DNA of 18,236 nt from JBELMB01 sp042088665 (GTDB lineage Bacteria > Pseudomonadota > Alphaproteobacteria > Rhodobacterales > Rhodobacteraceae). Of this stretch, positions 6,859-14,360 are shown in pieces. The stretch is taken from positions 1 to 18,236 of the forward strand of contig JBELMB010000102.1 of assembly GCA_042088665.1 (NCBI GenBank), written 5' to 3'. Numbering within the stretch: position 1 is the stretch's first letter; each line of letters begins with the position of its first letter. Under the pieces are notes generated by a model. That model worked only from the letters and a program-made list of their open reading frames with translations, was not told the origin of the DNA and searched no databases. The position numbers and the translations under genes are program-made.

Positions 6859-9296
6859 TGCGGATCGACCTGCATATCGGGCCGGATGGCGCGCTCAGCG
6901 ACCGGCTGCAACACATTCTAGACGCCAAGCGCGACCTGATGCTGTCGCGCGGGGTGCTTTATTCCCGCGCACCGGGGGCCCGCAATCACACCCGCCTGTT
7001 CATGGCGGTCAGCGACCCCGGACAAGTGGACAGCCTGCGCTTTAACCGCGGCTATATCTCTGCCGAAAAGCAGGAAGTGCTGCGCGATGATGTGGCCCGG
7101 AGCCTCGCAGCAGAAGTGGCGCGGTTTTCTCCGGACGTGCTGATCCTCTCGGCGCATCAGCTGGGCACCTCGCTGGTCACCCGCAGCGAGCTGGAGCGCC
7201 TGCGCGATCTGCTCGCCCCCCTGTCGCGCGACATCCGCATCATCGCCCATCTCGACGACCCGGCGCGGATGTTGCTGCGCCGCTATCCCGGCCAATTGCA
7301 CGAGGGGCGCAACCGCGCGCTGGATCTTGAGTTGGGGCTTCTTGAGGCGGACAGCTTCTGGCAGGCGGCACTGGACACGCGCCGCGCACCCGACCCACAG
7401 GCCGGACAGTTCGGCGAAGTGCAGGGCGCAAACTTCTGGCTGGATTACAAAGGCTTGCAAGGCGCGTGGGAAGAGGTTTTCGGCCCCGGTTCGGTACAGT
7501 TCCACAGCCATGACATGGATCTGATGCGCTCGGAGAATGCCCCCGAAGAGGTCGCACAGGCCTTTGGCATCGACGGCCCGCTGGGCAAGGTAGACCCGTG
7601 GGATCCGCTGCCGACCCCCTCGGCGGCCTGGCTGGCGCGCTGCCGGCTTTTCAATGACGCGGCGATGCGCCTGCTGGCGAAAAAGGACGTGATCCTGCCC
7701 CGCCAGCTTTGGCGCAAATTCCTGGTCGAGATCAAGGTGCCCGGCGATCCCATCGTGGCGGGCAGCCTTTCGGCGCTGTCCGACCGATTTGCCCCCGATA
7801 TCAAGGCGCTCTGCGCGCAGCATGACGGCCTGATCCCGGAGCGGATGGCCCCCGATGCGCCCGAAACCGCATGGCAGGAGGCGGATCCGACCCGCGGGTT
7901 TCGCGCCACGCAATACCTCATGGCGTTCCGCTGGCGCATCAAACAGGCCACCAAGGAAGAGCTGGCCAACAAGGCCGCAGATCTCGCTCAACTGGACGCG
8001 GCACGCTCCGGCGATCCTGCCGCGGAACAGCGCAAGCCCAGCGAGAAAACACCGCACACGCCCCCGGAGCAGGGCCGGGACGGCGTGGACGACATTCTCA
8101 CCCCGACCGCACGCCGGGTCATGCCGCCGCTGGCCAAACAGAACTTTGTCAAATTGCAGACCTCGCCCTTTGCCCCGCACAACCGGCTGGGCCAGGTCAA
8201 CGAAGAGGCGCTCGCCGCCGCCTATACGCCCCTGTCGCCCCGCAGCGCGTCGCATCGCAGTCTTCCCAAGGGCAGCACCGGGCGCGTCATCGTCGGCTGC
8301 ATGAAGAACGAGGCCCCCTATATCCTCGAATGGGTCGCCTATCACCGCGCCGTGGGCTTTGACAGTTTCCTGATCTACACCAACGGCTGCGAGGATGGCA
8401 CGAGCGAGATCCTCGACCGGTTGCAGGCCCTTGGCGTTCTGGAACATCGCAACAACGACAACTGGTCGGGCAACAGCCCGCAGCAATACGCGCTGGACCA
8501 ATCGCTGAAAGAGCCGCTGATCCGCAACGCTGACTGGATTGCCCACATCGATGTGGATGAGTTCGTCAACATCCGCTGCGGCAACGGCACGCTGGACGAC
8601 ATCTTTGACCGCGTGCCGGACGCCACCAACTTTGCCATGACCTGGCGGCTGTTTGGTCACAACGATGTCGTGACGTTGGAAGACAAGCTGGTGATCGAAC
8701 AATTCGACACCTGCGCGCCGAAATTCTGCCCCAAGCCGCATACGGTCTGGGGGTTCAAGACCATGTTCCGCAACATCGGCGCCTATGCCAAGATCTCGTG
8801 CCACCGGCCCAACAAGCTGGCGCAGGGGTCGGAGGCGCAGGTCAAATGGGTGAACGGCTCGGGTCATGACATGACGTCGGAGGCGCTCAAGAACGGCTGG
8901 CGGTCCTCGAAGAAAAGCATCGGCTACGACCTGATCCAGCTGAACCACTATGCCCTGCGCTCGGCGGAATCCTTCCTGATCAAGCGCCAGCGCGGGCGCG
9001 CCCTGCATGTGGATCGCAGCATCGGCATCAACTACTGGATCCGGATGGACTGGTCCGTGCACCGCGACATCACGATCAAGCGCAACATCCCCCGACTGCG
9101 CGCGGAATATGACCGGCTGAAGGCCGATCCGGTGCTCGCCGACCTGCACGAAAAGGCCCTCGCCTGGCACCGCGCAAAGGCCGATGAGTTGCACGCGATG
9201 CCGGAGTTCGAAGACCTCTACCAACAGGCCCTGACCCTGAAACTCACCGAGACCGAGCGCGTGGCCTACGCCCTCGCCCTGGATATGGAGAACTGA
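6858..9296 (+). CDS. Fusion: degenerate sulfotransferase-like domain plus glycosyltransferase
   Basis: The protein has 812 residues in two parts. Residues 1 to about 350 resemble the bacterial HIGxHKTGTTSxQ sulfotransferase-like family: it opens MRIDLHIGPDGALSDRLQ, continues LMLSRGVLYSRAPGARNHTRLF, has DVLILSAHQL near 93-102 and WEEVFGPGSVQFHSHD further on. The PAPS loop Lys-Thr-Gly-Thr-Thr is replaced (DGALSD), and the usual Arg...Ser of the 3'-phosphate site reads IIAHLDDPARMLLRRY (128-143), so it is probably inactive. A charged low-complexity linker (about 350-412) follows. From about 475 there is a complete family-2-like glycosyltransferase: GCMKNEAPYILEW, TNGCEDGT, DVDEFVNI (D565-D567) and QLNHYALRSAESFLIK. 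The start overlaps the previous stop by one base. The gene is uninterrupted, so the fusion is real unless there is an assembly error. Function of the N-terminal part is unknown; acceptor binding or scaffolding is possible. Confidence 0.85.
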   Translation: MRIDLHIGPDGALSDRLQHILDAKRDLMLSRGVLYSRAPGARNHTRLFMAVSDPGQVDSLRFNRGYISAEKQEVLRDDVARSLAAEVARFSPDVLILSAHQLGTSLVTRSELERLRDLLAPLSRDIRIIAHLDDPARMLLRRYPGQLHEGRNRALDLELGLLEADSFWQAALDTRRAPDPQAGQFGEVQGANFWLDYKGLQGAWEEVFGPGSVQFHSHDMDLMRSENAPEEVAQAFGIDGPLGKVDPWDPLPTPSAAWLARCRLFNDAAMRLLAKKDVILPRQLWRKFLVEIKVPGDPIVAGSLSALSDRFAPDIKALCAQHDGLIPERMAPDAPETAWQEADPTRGFRATQYLMAFRWRIKQATKEELANKAADLAQLDAARSGDPAAEQRKPSEKTPHTPPEQGRDGVDDILTPTARRVMPPLAKQNFVKLQTSPFAPHNRLGQVNEEALAAAYTPLSPRSASHRSLPKGSTGRVIVGCMKNEAPYILEWVAYHRAVGFDSFLIYTNGCEDGTSEILDRLQALGVLEHRNNDNWSGNSPQQYALDQSLKEPLIRNADWIAHIDVDEFVNIRCGNGTLDDIFDRVPDATNFAMTWRLFGHNDVVTLEDKLVIEQFDTCAPKFCPKPHTVWGFKTMFRNIGAYAKISCHRPNKLAQGSEAQVKWVNGSGHDMTSEALKNGWRSSKKSIGYDLIQLNHYALRSAESFLIKRQRGRALHVDRSIGINYWIRMDWSVHRDITIKRNIPRLRAEYDRLKADPVLADLHEKALAWHRAKADELHAMPEFEDLYQQALTLKLTETERVAYALALDMEN

Positions 9297-9298
9297 GC

Positions 9299-10000
9299 AT
9301 GGATGGCGACACGGTTGGTGAGGAAACACCGTTCTTCCGGTCCCGCGGGCTGAAGATCCCCAAGAACGCGGAGCTAATGAACTGGCGCGTGCGCAGCGCG
9401 CTGAAGGATGGCACCTATGAGCGCAAGGAAAGCGACGCGGTGCTGCGGGTCGTCCAGCCCGGCGACCGTGTGCTCGAACTTGGTGGCGGCATTGGCTACA
9501 TGTCGACGCTGATCTCCGTGAAAAAGCCCGGAACGCGTGTCACGACCTACGAGGCCAATCCGCAACTCATTCCCTACATCCGCTCCGTGCATGCGGCCAA
9601 TGCCATCGACACGGTGGACCTGCGCAACGCGCTCCTGTCGCCGCAGGCGGGGGAGCCGGTGCCCTTCTACATTCGCAAGAATTTTCTCGCCTCGTCCATG
9701 GACCGCGACAGCGATCCCGACAGCATCATCGACGAGGCCCGCATCGTCCAGCACCCCATCGGCCCGGTGCTGGACGACGTGCAGCCCGACGTGCTGGTCT
9801 GCGACATCGAAGGGGCCGAGGCACATCTCCTGCCCCATGGCGACTGGTCCAACCTGCGCGCCGCAGTCATCGAATTGCACCCGCAGTGGATCGGCCAGAC
9901 CGGTGTGCAGGCGGTCTTTGACGCCATGCAACGCGCCGGGCTGACCTATTTTCCCAAAGCCTCGGAGGCAAAGGTCGTCACGTTCCGCAAAGACTGGTAA
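9299..10000 (+). CDS. FkbM-family SAM-dependent methyltransferase
   Basis: The 233-residue methyltransferase is likely an O-methyltransferase acting on a sugar or glycan. It has the SAM-binding glycine-rich motif VLELGGGIGYMS (58-69), the acidic ribose-binding end of strand 2 in TYEANP (83-88), and the FkbM-type block CDIEGAEAHLL (168-178) followed by IELHPQWIG. The length is usual for a single-domain member. The ATG at 9299 is 2 bases after the previous stop, with GGAG at 9286-9289 inside the previous gene, so it is very likely co-translated. A methyl group is a common cap or decoration on bacterial surface glycans, which agrees with the neighbouring transferases. Confidence 0.88.
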   Translation: MDGDTVGEETPFFRSRGLKIPKNAELMNWRVRSALKDGTYERKESDAVLRVVQPGDRVLELGGGIGYMSTLISVKKPGTRVTTYEANPQLIPYIRSVHAANAIDTVDLRNALLSPQAGEPVPFYIRKNFLASSMDRDSDPDSIIDEARIVQHPIGPVLDDVQPDVLVCDIEGAEAHLLPHGDWSNLRAAVIELHPQWIGQTGVQAVFDAMQRAGLTYFPKASEAKVVTFRKDW

Positions 10001-10141
10001 GACGGCTCGGGCGGAGATGGCGCGCGCAACCGTCTGCCCCGGAAACAGACCCGACAAGCCGCGCATGAGCGCGCAGGCAGGACACCAGACCGGGCGGATG
10101 GCGGGCCCGACACAGCCCCGCGCCCGCAGGAAGGCCCAAAG

Positions 10142-11188
10142 ATGAAGATCACCGCCGTCCTCTGTGTCCGCAACGAAGCGGCCTTCCTCCTGGACTGGAT
10201 GGCACATCACCTGACCGCTGGCATCACCCATGTGGTGGCCCTGTCCAATGATTGCCAGGACGGCACCGATGCCATGCTCGACCGGCTCGAAGAGATGGGG
10301 CATGTCACCCATATCCGCAATGACGGGCCCTATGATCAGGCCGGGATCCAGTTCACCGGCCTCAAGCAGGCGGACAAGACCCCTGCCGTCAAAGAGGCCG
10401 ACTGGCTTCTGGCGCTGGACATCGACGAATACGTCAACGTGCACGTGGGCGACCGCACCCTGCCCGCGCTGATCGCGGAACTGCCCGGCGCCTCCGCCAT
10501 CACGCTGACATGGCGGCTGTTTGGCAATGACGACGTGGTCCACTACGAGGACATCCCCGTCCCGCGCCAGTTCACCAAGGCCGCGCCAAAGGTCATGCAC
10601 TGGCCGTGGCGCGCCTCCATGTTCAAGACGCTCTACCGCAACGACGGCAGCTATCGCAAACTGGGGGTGCACCGCCCGAAAGGGCCGGACGAGGACCGTC
10701 TCGACGACATACTCTGGTTCGATGGCGAGGGGCGCAAACTTGACGATCTGTTCAAGACAAAGCGGATATTTTCCCCTTATGGCCGGTCGAACTACGGGTT
10801 GGTGCAGCTCAACCACTATGCGCTTGGCACGATGGAAAGCTACGTGCTGAAGGCGGATCGCGGGCGCGCGGTGCACGCGGCGGACCGGCTGGGCGTCGAC
10901 TATTGGGTAGAGCGGAACTGGAACCAGGAGGAGGACACCTCCCTGTTGTTGCTGCCCGGCGTGGCAGAGCGCCGCACGGCGCTGGCCGCGGATCCGGTTC
11001 TGGGCCGTCTGCACGCAGAGGCCGTGGCATGGCGCAAGGCGCATTTCCAGTCGCTGATGGCAGATGAGCCGTTTCGCGCCCTTTTTGCGCGTCTGCTGAT
11101 GACGCCCCCGTCGCGCGCGGTGCCACAGGCGGCGGCGCGGATGCTGGCGGGCCACGCGACCCGCGCGCGCAAGGCCAGACAAAGCTAG
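10142..11188 (+). CDS. Family-2-like glycosyltransferase (third of three)
   Basis: The 348-residue cytosolic glycosyltransferase has the same layout as the one at 5177. It starts MKITAVLCVRNEAAFLLDW, then SNDCQDGT (35-42), the metal site DIDEYVNV (93-100), TWRLFGNDDVV (which matches the fusion protein more than the first transferase) and QLNHYALGTMESYVLK. It is preceded by AGGAAGG (10128-10134) 7 bases before the ATG. A 141-base gap separates it from the methyltransferase gene, so it may belong to the same transcript but is not translationally coupled. The C-terminal tail (about 310-348) is rich in Ala and Arg. The stop TAG lies inside the first copy of a 15-base tandem repeat that continues in frame past the stop. 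Confidence 0.88.
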   Translation: MKITAVLCVRNEAAFLLDWMAHHLTAGITHVVALSNDCQDGTDAMLDRLEEMGHVTHIRNDGPYDQAGIQFTGLKQADKTPAVKEADWLLALDIDEYVNVHVGDRTLPALIAELPGASAITLTWRLFGNDDVVHYEDIPVPRQFTKAAPKVMHWPWRASMFKTLYRNDGSYRKLGVHRPKGPDEDRLDDILWFDGEGRKLDDLFKTKRIFSPYGRSNYGLVQLNHYALGTMESYVLKADRGRAVHAADRLGVDYWVERNWNQEEDTSLLLLPGVAERRTALAADPVLGRLHAEAVAWRKAHFQSLMADEPFRALFARLLMTPPSRAVPQAAARMLAGHATRARKARQS

Positions 11189-11247
11189 GCCAGACAAAAC
11201 TAGGCCAGACAAAGCTGGGCCAGACAAAGCTGGGCCAGACAACTCAA
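11173..11247. repeat. 15-base tandem repeat spanning a stop codon
   Basis: The unit GGCCAGACAAAGCTA begins at 11173, 11188, 11203 and 11218. A fifth copy at 11233 decays in its second half, and weak echoes (GACCTGACAA...) continue to about 11294. Copies 1 and 2 carry TAG in the glycosyltransferase frame; copies 3 and 4 carry TGG at the same place. The first TAG is the actual stop (11186-11188). Confidence 0.93.
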
Positions 11248-11541
11248 GACCTGACAACGCATGACCCGGCACAGCCAGACCTGACAAAGCCAGGCGCTCC
11301 GTCCCGACGATGATCCCATGGCCCGCGCCATGGGTCACTGATCGCCCCGATCGGGTCGATGTTTGCGCCCCCATACCTGCGGCCACAGCTGAAGGCGCCG
11401 CGCAGGGTATCCCCCATCTTGACCGGCATTGTTGCGCGCCCCACATGGAATTACCCAAGAGGCGACACAATTTCGCCCGATCTTCTTAGCAGTTTGTGCA
11501 CCAAATCCGACCCAATCTCCGGGCCGGAAAGGGACAAGGGC
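11189..11541. other. Intergenic region with tandem repeat and inverted repeat
   Basis: This 353-base gap lies between the third glycosyltransferase and the hydrolase-like gene. It contains most of the 15-base repeat and an inverted repeat at 11315-11334. The frame of the next gene is open back to 11359, but this part has no ribosome binding site and no family-like sequence. I see no other gene. Confidence 0.6.
11315..11334. repeat. Inverted repeat, possible transcript-end hairpin
   Basis: CCCATGGC (11315-11322) pairs perfectly with GCCATGGG (11327-11334) over a 4-base loop. No T-run follows, so it is not a standard intrinsic terminator. It could be a processing or stabilising hairpin at the end of the cluster transcript. 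Confidence 0.5.
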
Positions 11542-12468
11542 ATGGCAAGCGACACTGGCTTTTCTCCGGATTTCAGCGACCTGGGCCGCGGCGCCTGGCT
11601 GACTGCGCTGCGCTCCATGGGCGAGGCGCACGGCTTTGCCGAGCCATTGGGCAAGCGGCACGCCGGGATCTTTATCGAAGACGGCGACACCCTGCTGGTC
11701 AGCTTTGAGACCATGGCAGGGATCGAGGCCCTGTCTGAAACGCGCACTCCGCTTGGCTTTGACATGGTGCGGGACCGCGGCTGGTCATCCTTGTCGGTGC
11801 TCAGTCACGGTGACACATGGTTTCGCGATCCGCTGGTTGTCGGGTTCTTCGACCAACTCAACGACGACGGCTTTTTCGATGAGTTCGAACAGGTGCTGTT
11901 CTACGGCGCTGGCCCCTGCGGCTACGCCGCCGCGGCCTATTCCGTGGCCTCCCCCGGCGCGCGCGTTCTGATGTTGCAGCCACAGGCCACGCTGGATCCC
12001 CGCGTCACGGAATGGGATGACCGGTTCACCGCCCAGCGGCGGGCAGATTTCACCGACCGTTATGGTTTTGCCCCGGATATGATCGACGCCGCCGACCGCG
12101 CCTTTGTTGTCTATGACCCCTATGAGCGGTTGGATGCCATGCATTCGGCCCTCTTTGAACGCCGCAACGTGACACGCTTTCGCGCACCCTTCTTCGGTGG
12201 CGCGTTGCAAACGGATTTTCGCACGCTGGAGATCCTGCCGCAAATGCTGACGGCCCTGTCTGAAGACAAGCTGACGCCATCCCTCTTTGCCGCAATGCTG
12301 CGCGCGCGGCGCTCTTACCCGCCTTACCTGCGCAAACTGCTGGCCCGGCTGGACGCCGCCGAACGCGACCCGCTCAGCGCCATGTTGTGCCGCAGCGTGC
12401 TGGCCCGAATGAACGCACCGCGCTTTCGCAGACGCCTCGCCCAGATCGAAGGCCGCGAGCCAGAGTAA
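11542..12468 (+). CDS. Conserved Rhodobacteraceae-type protein, hydrolase-fold-like
   Basis: The 308-residue protein has no proven function. I remember similar Rhodobacteraceae proteins, some labelled phosphoadenosine phosphosulfate reductase, but I see none of the motifs of that enzyme and do not adopt the name. The central part VLFYGAGPCGYAAAAYS (118-134) followed by ARVLMLQPQATLDPRV (140-155) resembles the strand, nucleophile elbow and next strand of alpha/beta-hydrolase-like proteins found beside glycosyltransferases (YGSSMGGY-type). Here the usual serine position is Gly, so hydrolase activity is doubtful; Cys126 is nearby. The start at ATG 11542 has GGAAAGGGA just upstream. The C-terminus is basic and helical, with no signal peptide or membrane segment. 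It lies 353 bases after the glycosyltransferase cluster on the same strand and may share its pathway (inference). Confidence 0.75.
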   Translation: MASDTGFSPDFSDLGRGAWLTALRSMGEAHGFAEPLGKRHAGIFIEDGDTLLVSFETMAGIEALSETRTPLGFDMVRDRGWSSLSVLSHGDTWFRDPLVVGFFDQLNDDGFFDEFEQVLFYGAGPCGYAAAAYSVASPGARVLMLQPQATLDPRVTEWDDRFTAQRRADFTDRYGFAPDMIDAADRAFVVYDPYERLDAMHSALFERRNVTRFRAPFFGGALQTDFRTLEILPQMLTALSEDKLTPSLFAAMLRARRSYPPYLRKLLARLDAAERDPLSAMLCRSVLARMNAPRFRRRLAQIEGREPE

Positions 12469-12494
12469 GCCGCGGCCAGTCCCGCCAGCCCTGC

Positions 12495-12530
12495 GTCAGT
12501 CCCGGCGGTTGAGTCAGTCGCGCCGGTTGA
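12495..12530. repeat. 18-base tandem duplication containing a stop codon
   Basis: Two adjacent copies, 12495-12512 and 12513-12530, differ at three positions. On the minus strand they encode LNRRD-stop followed in frame by LNRRD-stop, so the last five codons and the stop of the small membrane protein are duplicated just past its end. Confidence 0.9.
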
Positions 12531-12789
12531 GAATGAACTCGCGCAGCTCTTCCTGGAAAAAGCCCAGCGTGGCCGCGAGGATGAACAGCACCGCGTGCCC
12601 GCCAAGTCCCAGGAAAGTCAGCACCAGCGACGCCAAAAACAAGCACAGCAACAGCGACGCCGCGCTCCGGTCCTGATCCGAGATCATGTACTCCTGTCCC
12701 AGAATCCGGTAGAGCGCCTCGGCCACCTTGGTTTCCACCATCTTTGCGCCCCATCCGCCAAGCGCACCCATAATCAACGTCAGGATCAT
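12514..12789 (-). CDS. Small hypothetical membrane protein
   Basis: The protein has 91 residues and I do not recognise a named family. The start is ATG 12789 with GGAAGG about 5 bases upstream; a GTG at 12810 in the same frame lacks such a site. An N-terminal hydrophobic, Gly-containing stretch (MILTLIMGALGGWGAKMVE) precedes an amphipathic region with a charged segment SDQDRS. Then comes a long hydrophobic stretch, SLLLCLFLASLVLTFLGLGG, which continues into AVLFILAATLGFF, enough for one or two membrane spans. The tail EELREFILNRRD is charged and probably cytosolic. It is transcribed alone, convergent with the hydrolase-like gene and divergent from pyrC. The stop codon region is duplicated (see the 18-base repeat). 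Confidence 0.7.
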   Translation of the reverse strand: MILTLIMGALGGWGAKMVETKVAEALYRILGQEYMISDQDRSAASLLLCLFLASLVLTFLGLGGHAVLFILAATLGFFQEELREFILNRRD

Positions 12790-13007
12790 CAGCCTTCCCC
12801 CTTGTCCCACGGGGCTCTTTTAGGCCGCGCGCCGTCGATTGTGTAGCCTTCGTTCCATCTAATCGCGCGGTCCTCCCGGCGATTTGAAACCATCTGCCTG
12901 CCGCTTGCGCAGGCGATGTCAAAGCAGGCCCACGGCGGCAGGGGTCACCCCGAAACGCCATGACACCCTTGCGGCCCAAACCGTGACCATGCGCGACCTG
13001 CACGCGG

Positions 13008-13051
13008 TCTGTCCTCTGGCTGTCCTCAGGCTGTCCTCAGGCTGTCCTCTG
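13008..13051. repeat. 11-base tandem repeat upstream of pyrC
   Basis: There are four copies of GCTGTCCTC(A/T)G: 13008-13018 (first base T), 13019-13029, 13030-13040 and 13041-13051. The array ends 33 bases before the pyrC start, so it is within the likely 5' leader or promoter region. Confidence 0.93.
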
Positions 13052-13084
13052 GCGAAGCCGCGGATGACGTGTTAGCCGAAGGTC

Positions 13085-14122
13085 ATGGATCAGATCATTT
13101 TGCCCCGCCCCGACGATTGGCATCTGCACCTGCGCGACGGTGCCATGCTGCGCGCTGTGACGCCGGAAAGCGCGCGTCATTTTGCCCGTGCCATCATAAT
13201 GCCCAACCTCGTGCCCCCGGTTGTGACCGGCGCGCAGGCCGCCGCCTACCGCGACCGGATCATGTCCGCCGTGCCCGAGGGCACAGGCTTTGCGCCGCTG
13301 ATGACGCTCTACCTGACCGAAGACACCGATGCCGATGATCTGGCCGCCGCCCATGCGCAGGGGCTGATCACCGCGGTAAAGCTCTACCCCGCGGGGGCGA
13401 CAACGAACTCCGCCTCTGGCGTGCAGGATTTCGACAAGGTCCGCCCTGTGCTGGAACGGATGGCCGAAATTGGCTGCCCGCTTTGCGTGCATGGTGAAGT
13501 GGTGGATGCCGATGTCGATATCTTTGACCGCGAGGCCGTCTTTATCGATAAGGTGCTGGACCCGCTGCGCCGCGCCACACCGGCCCTGCGCGTGGTGATG
13601 GAACATATCACCACCTCCCAAGGCGTGGCTTACGCGAAAGAGGGCGGCGATACCCTCGGCGCGACGATCACCACGCATCACCTCGTCATCAATCGCAACG
13701 CCATTCTCGTGGGCGGGATCAAGCCACATTACTACTGCCTGCCCGTGGCCAAGCGCGAAGAGCACCGTCTCGCCCTGCGCGCCGCGGCGACCTCCGGCGA
13801 TCCCAGCTTCTTTCTGGGCACCGACAGCGCCCCGCATCTGGACCCCGCCAAGGAAAGCGCCTGCGGCTGCGCGGGCTGCTTTACGGCGCCCAACACCTTG
13901 TCGATCCTCGCAGAGGTCTTTGACCAGGACGGCGCGCTGGACAAGCTGTCGCGTTTCGCCTCGGAGAACGGCCCGGCCTTCTACGGCCTTCCGGTGAACA
14001 CACAGACCGTGACCCTGACAAAGGGCGCGCCGGTGGCCTACCCGGACAAGCTGGACACCCCCGAGGGACCGCTGACGATCTTTGACCCGATGATGCCGCT
14101 GCATTGGCGGGTGGCCGATTGA
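13085..14122 (+). CDS. pyrC: Dihydroorotase
   Basis: The enzyme interconverts carbamoyl-aspartate and dihydroorotate, the third step of UMP synthesis, in the cytosol. The 345 residues are usual for the E. coli-type (class II) enzyme. Metal and catalytic residues are all present: His13 and His15 in DDWHLHLRD, the carboxylated Lys99 in AVKLYPAGATTNS, His136 in CVHGEV, His174 in MEHITT and Asp247 in GTDSAPH; these match the E. coli positions with a constant offset of 3. The substrate-binding NSASG segment follows Lys99. The start ATG at 13085 has GAAGG (13078-13082) unusually close, only 2 bases upstream. An 11-base repeat array lies just before it. pyrE follows 1.2 kb later on the same strand, with a YdeI-like gene between. 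Confidence 0.97.
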   Translation: MDQIILPRPDDWHLHLRDGAMLRAVTPESARHFARAIIMPNLVPPVVTGAQAAAYRDRIMSAVPEGTGFAPLMTLYLTEDTDADDLAAAHAQGLITAVKLYPAGATTNSASGVQDFDKVRPVLERMAEIGCPLCVHGEVVDADVDIFDREAVFIDKVLDPLRRATPALRVVMEHITTSQGVAYAKEGGDTLGATITTHHLVINRNAILVGGIKPHYYCLPVAKREEHRLALRAAATSGDPSFFLGTDSAPHLDPAKESACGCAGCFTAPNTLSILAEVFDQDGALDKLSRFASENGPAFYGLPVNTQTVTLTKGAPVAYPDKLDTPEGPLTIFDPMMPLHWRVAD

Positions 14123-14360
14123 CACGCCGGACGCGCGATTGGAGTGTTTCGCCCCCATCGCGCGGCTTTGGCCCAGCGGCCTGTTTCGCGGGCCGCCGAG
14201 GTCATCCCGGGCCGCCTTGACCGCCTGTGCTGGGGGGCGTTCAGAAACGGGACACGCGCAACGGTTGATGTCCGCTGCATGGACCCAGAATGCGCAGCGC
14301 GCCGGGCCAGAGTGATGTTCACATCGTGACTATCGTGAAGGCCAGACTAGCTGCTGCCTC

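Noticed and set aside
6918..9329. Minus-strand ORF of 803 codons opposite the fusion gene
   Set aside because: It is the antisense shadow of a GC-rich gene. The plus strand has recognisable motifs, coupled start and stop codons and neighbours in phase; the minus-strand protein has no family-like motif.
10001..10141. Terminator between the methyltransferase and the third glycosyltransferase
   Set aside because: Only weak pairings (GTCTG/CAGAC at 10032-10050) and no T-run are seen, so the two genes may share a transcript.
9374..11470. Minus-strand ORF of 698 codons with a pentapeptide-like LSGLA repeat
   Set aside because: It is antisense to the methyltransferase and glycosyltransferase genes; the apparent pentapeptide repeat is just the 15-base DNA repeat read backwards.
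11542..12468. PAPS reductase annotation for the hydrolase-like protein
   Set aside because: No PP-loop (SGGxDS-type) and no C-terminal ECGLH-type motif is present.
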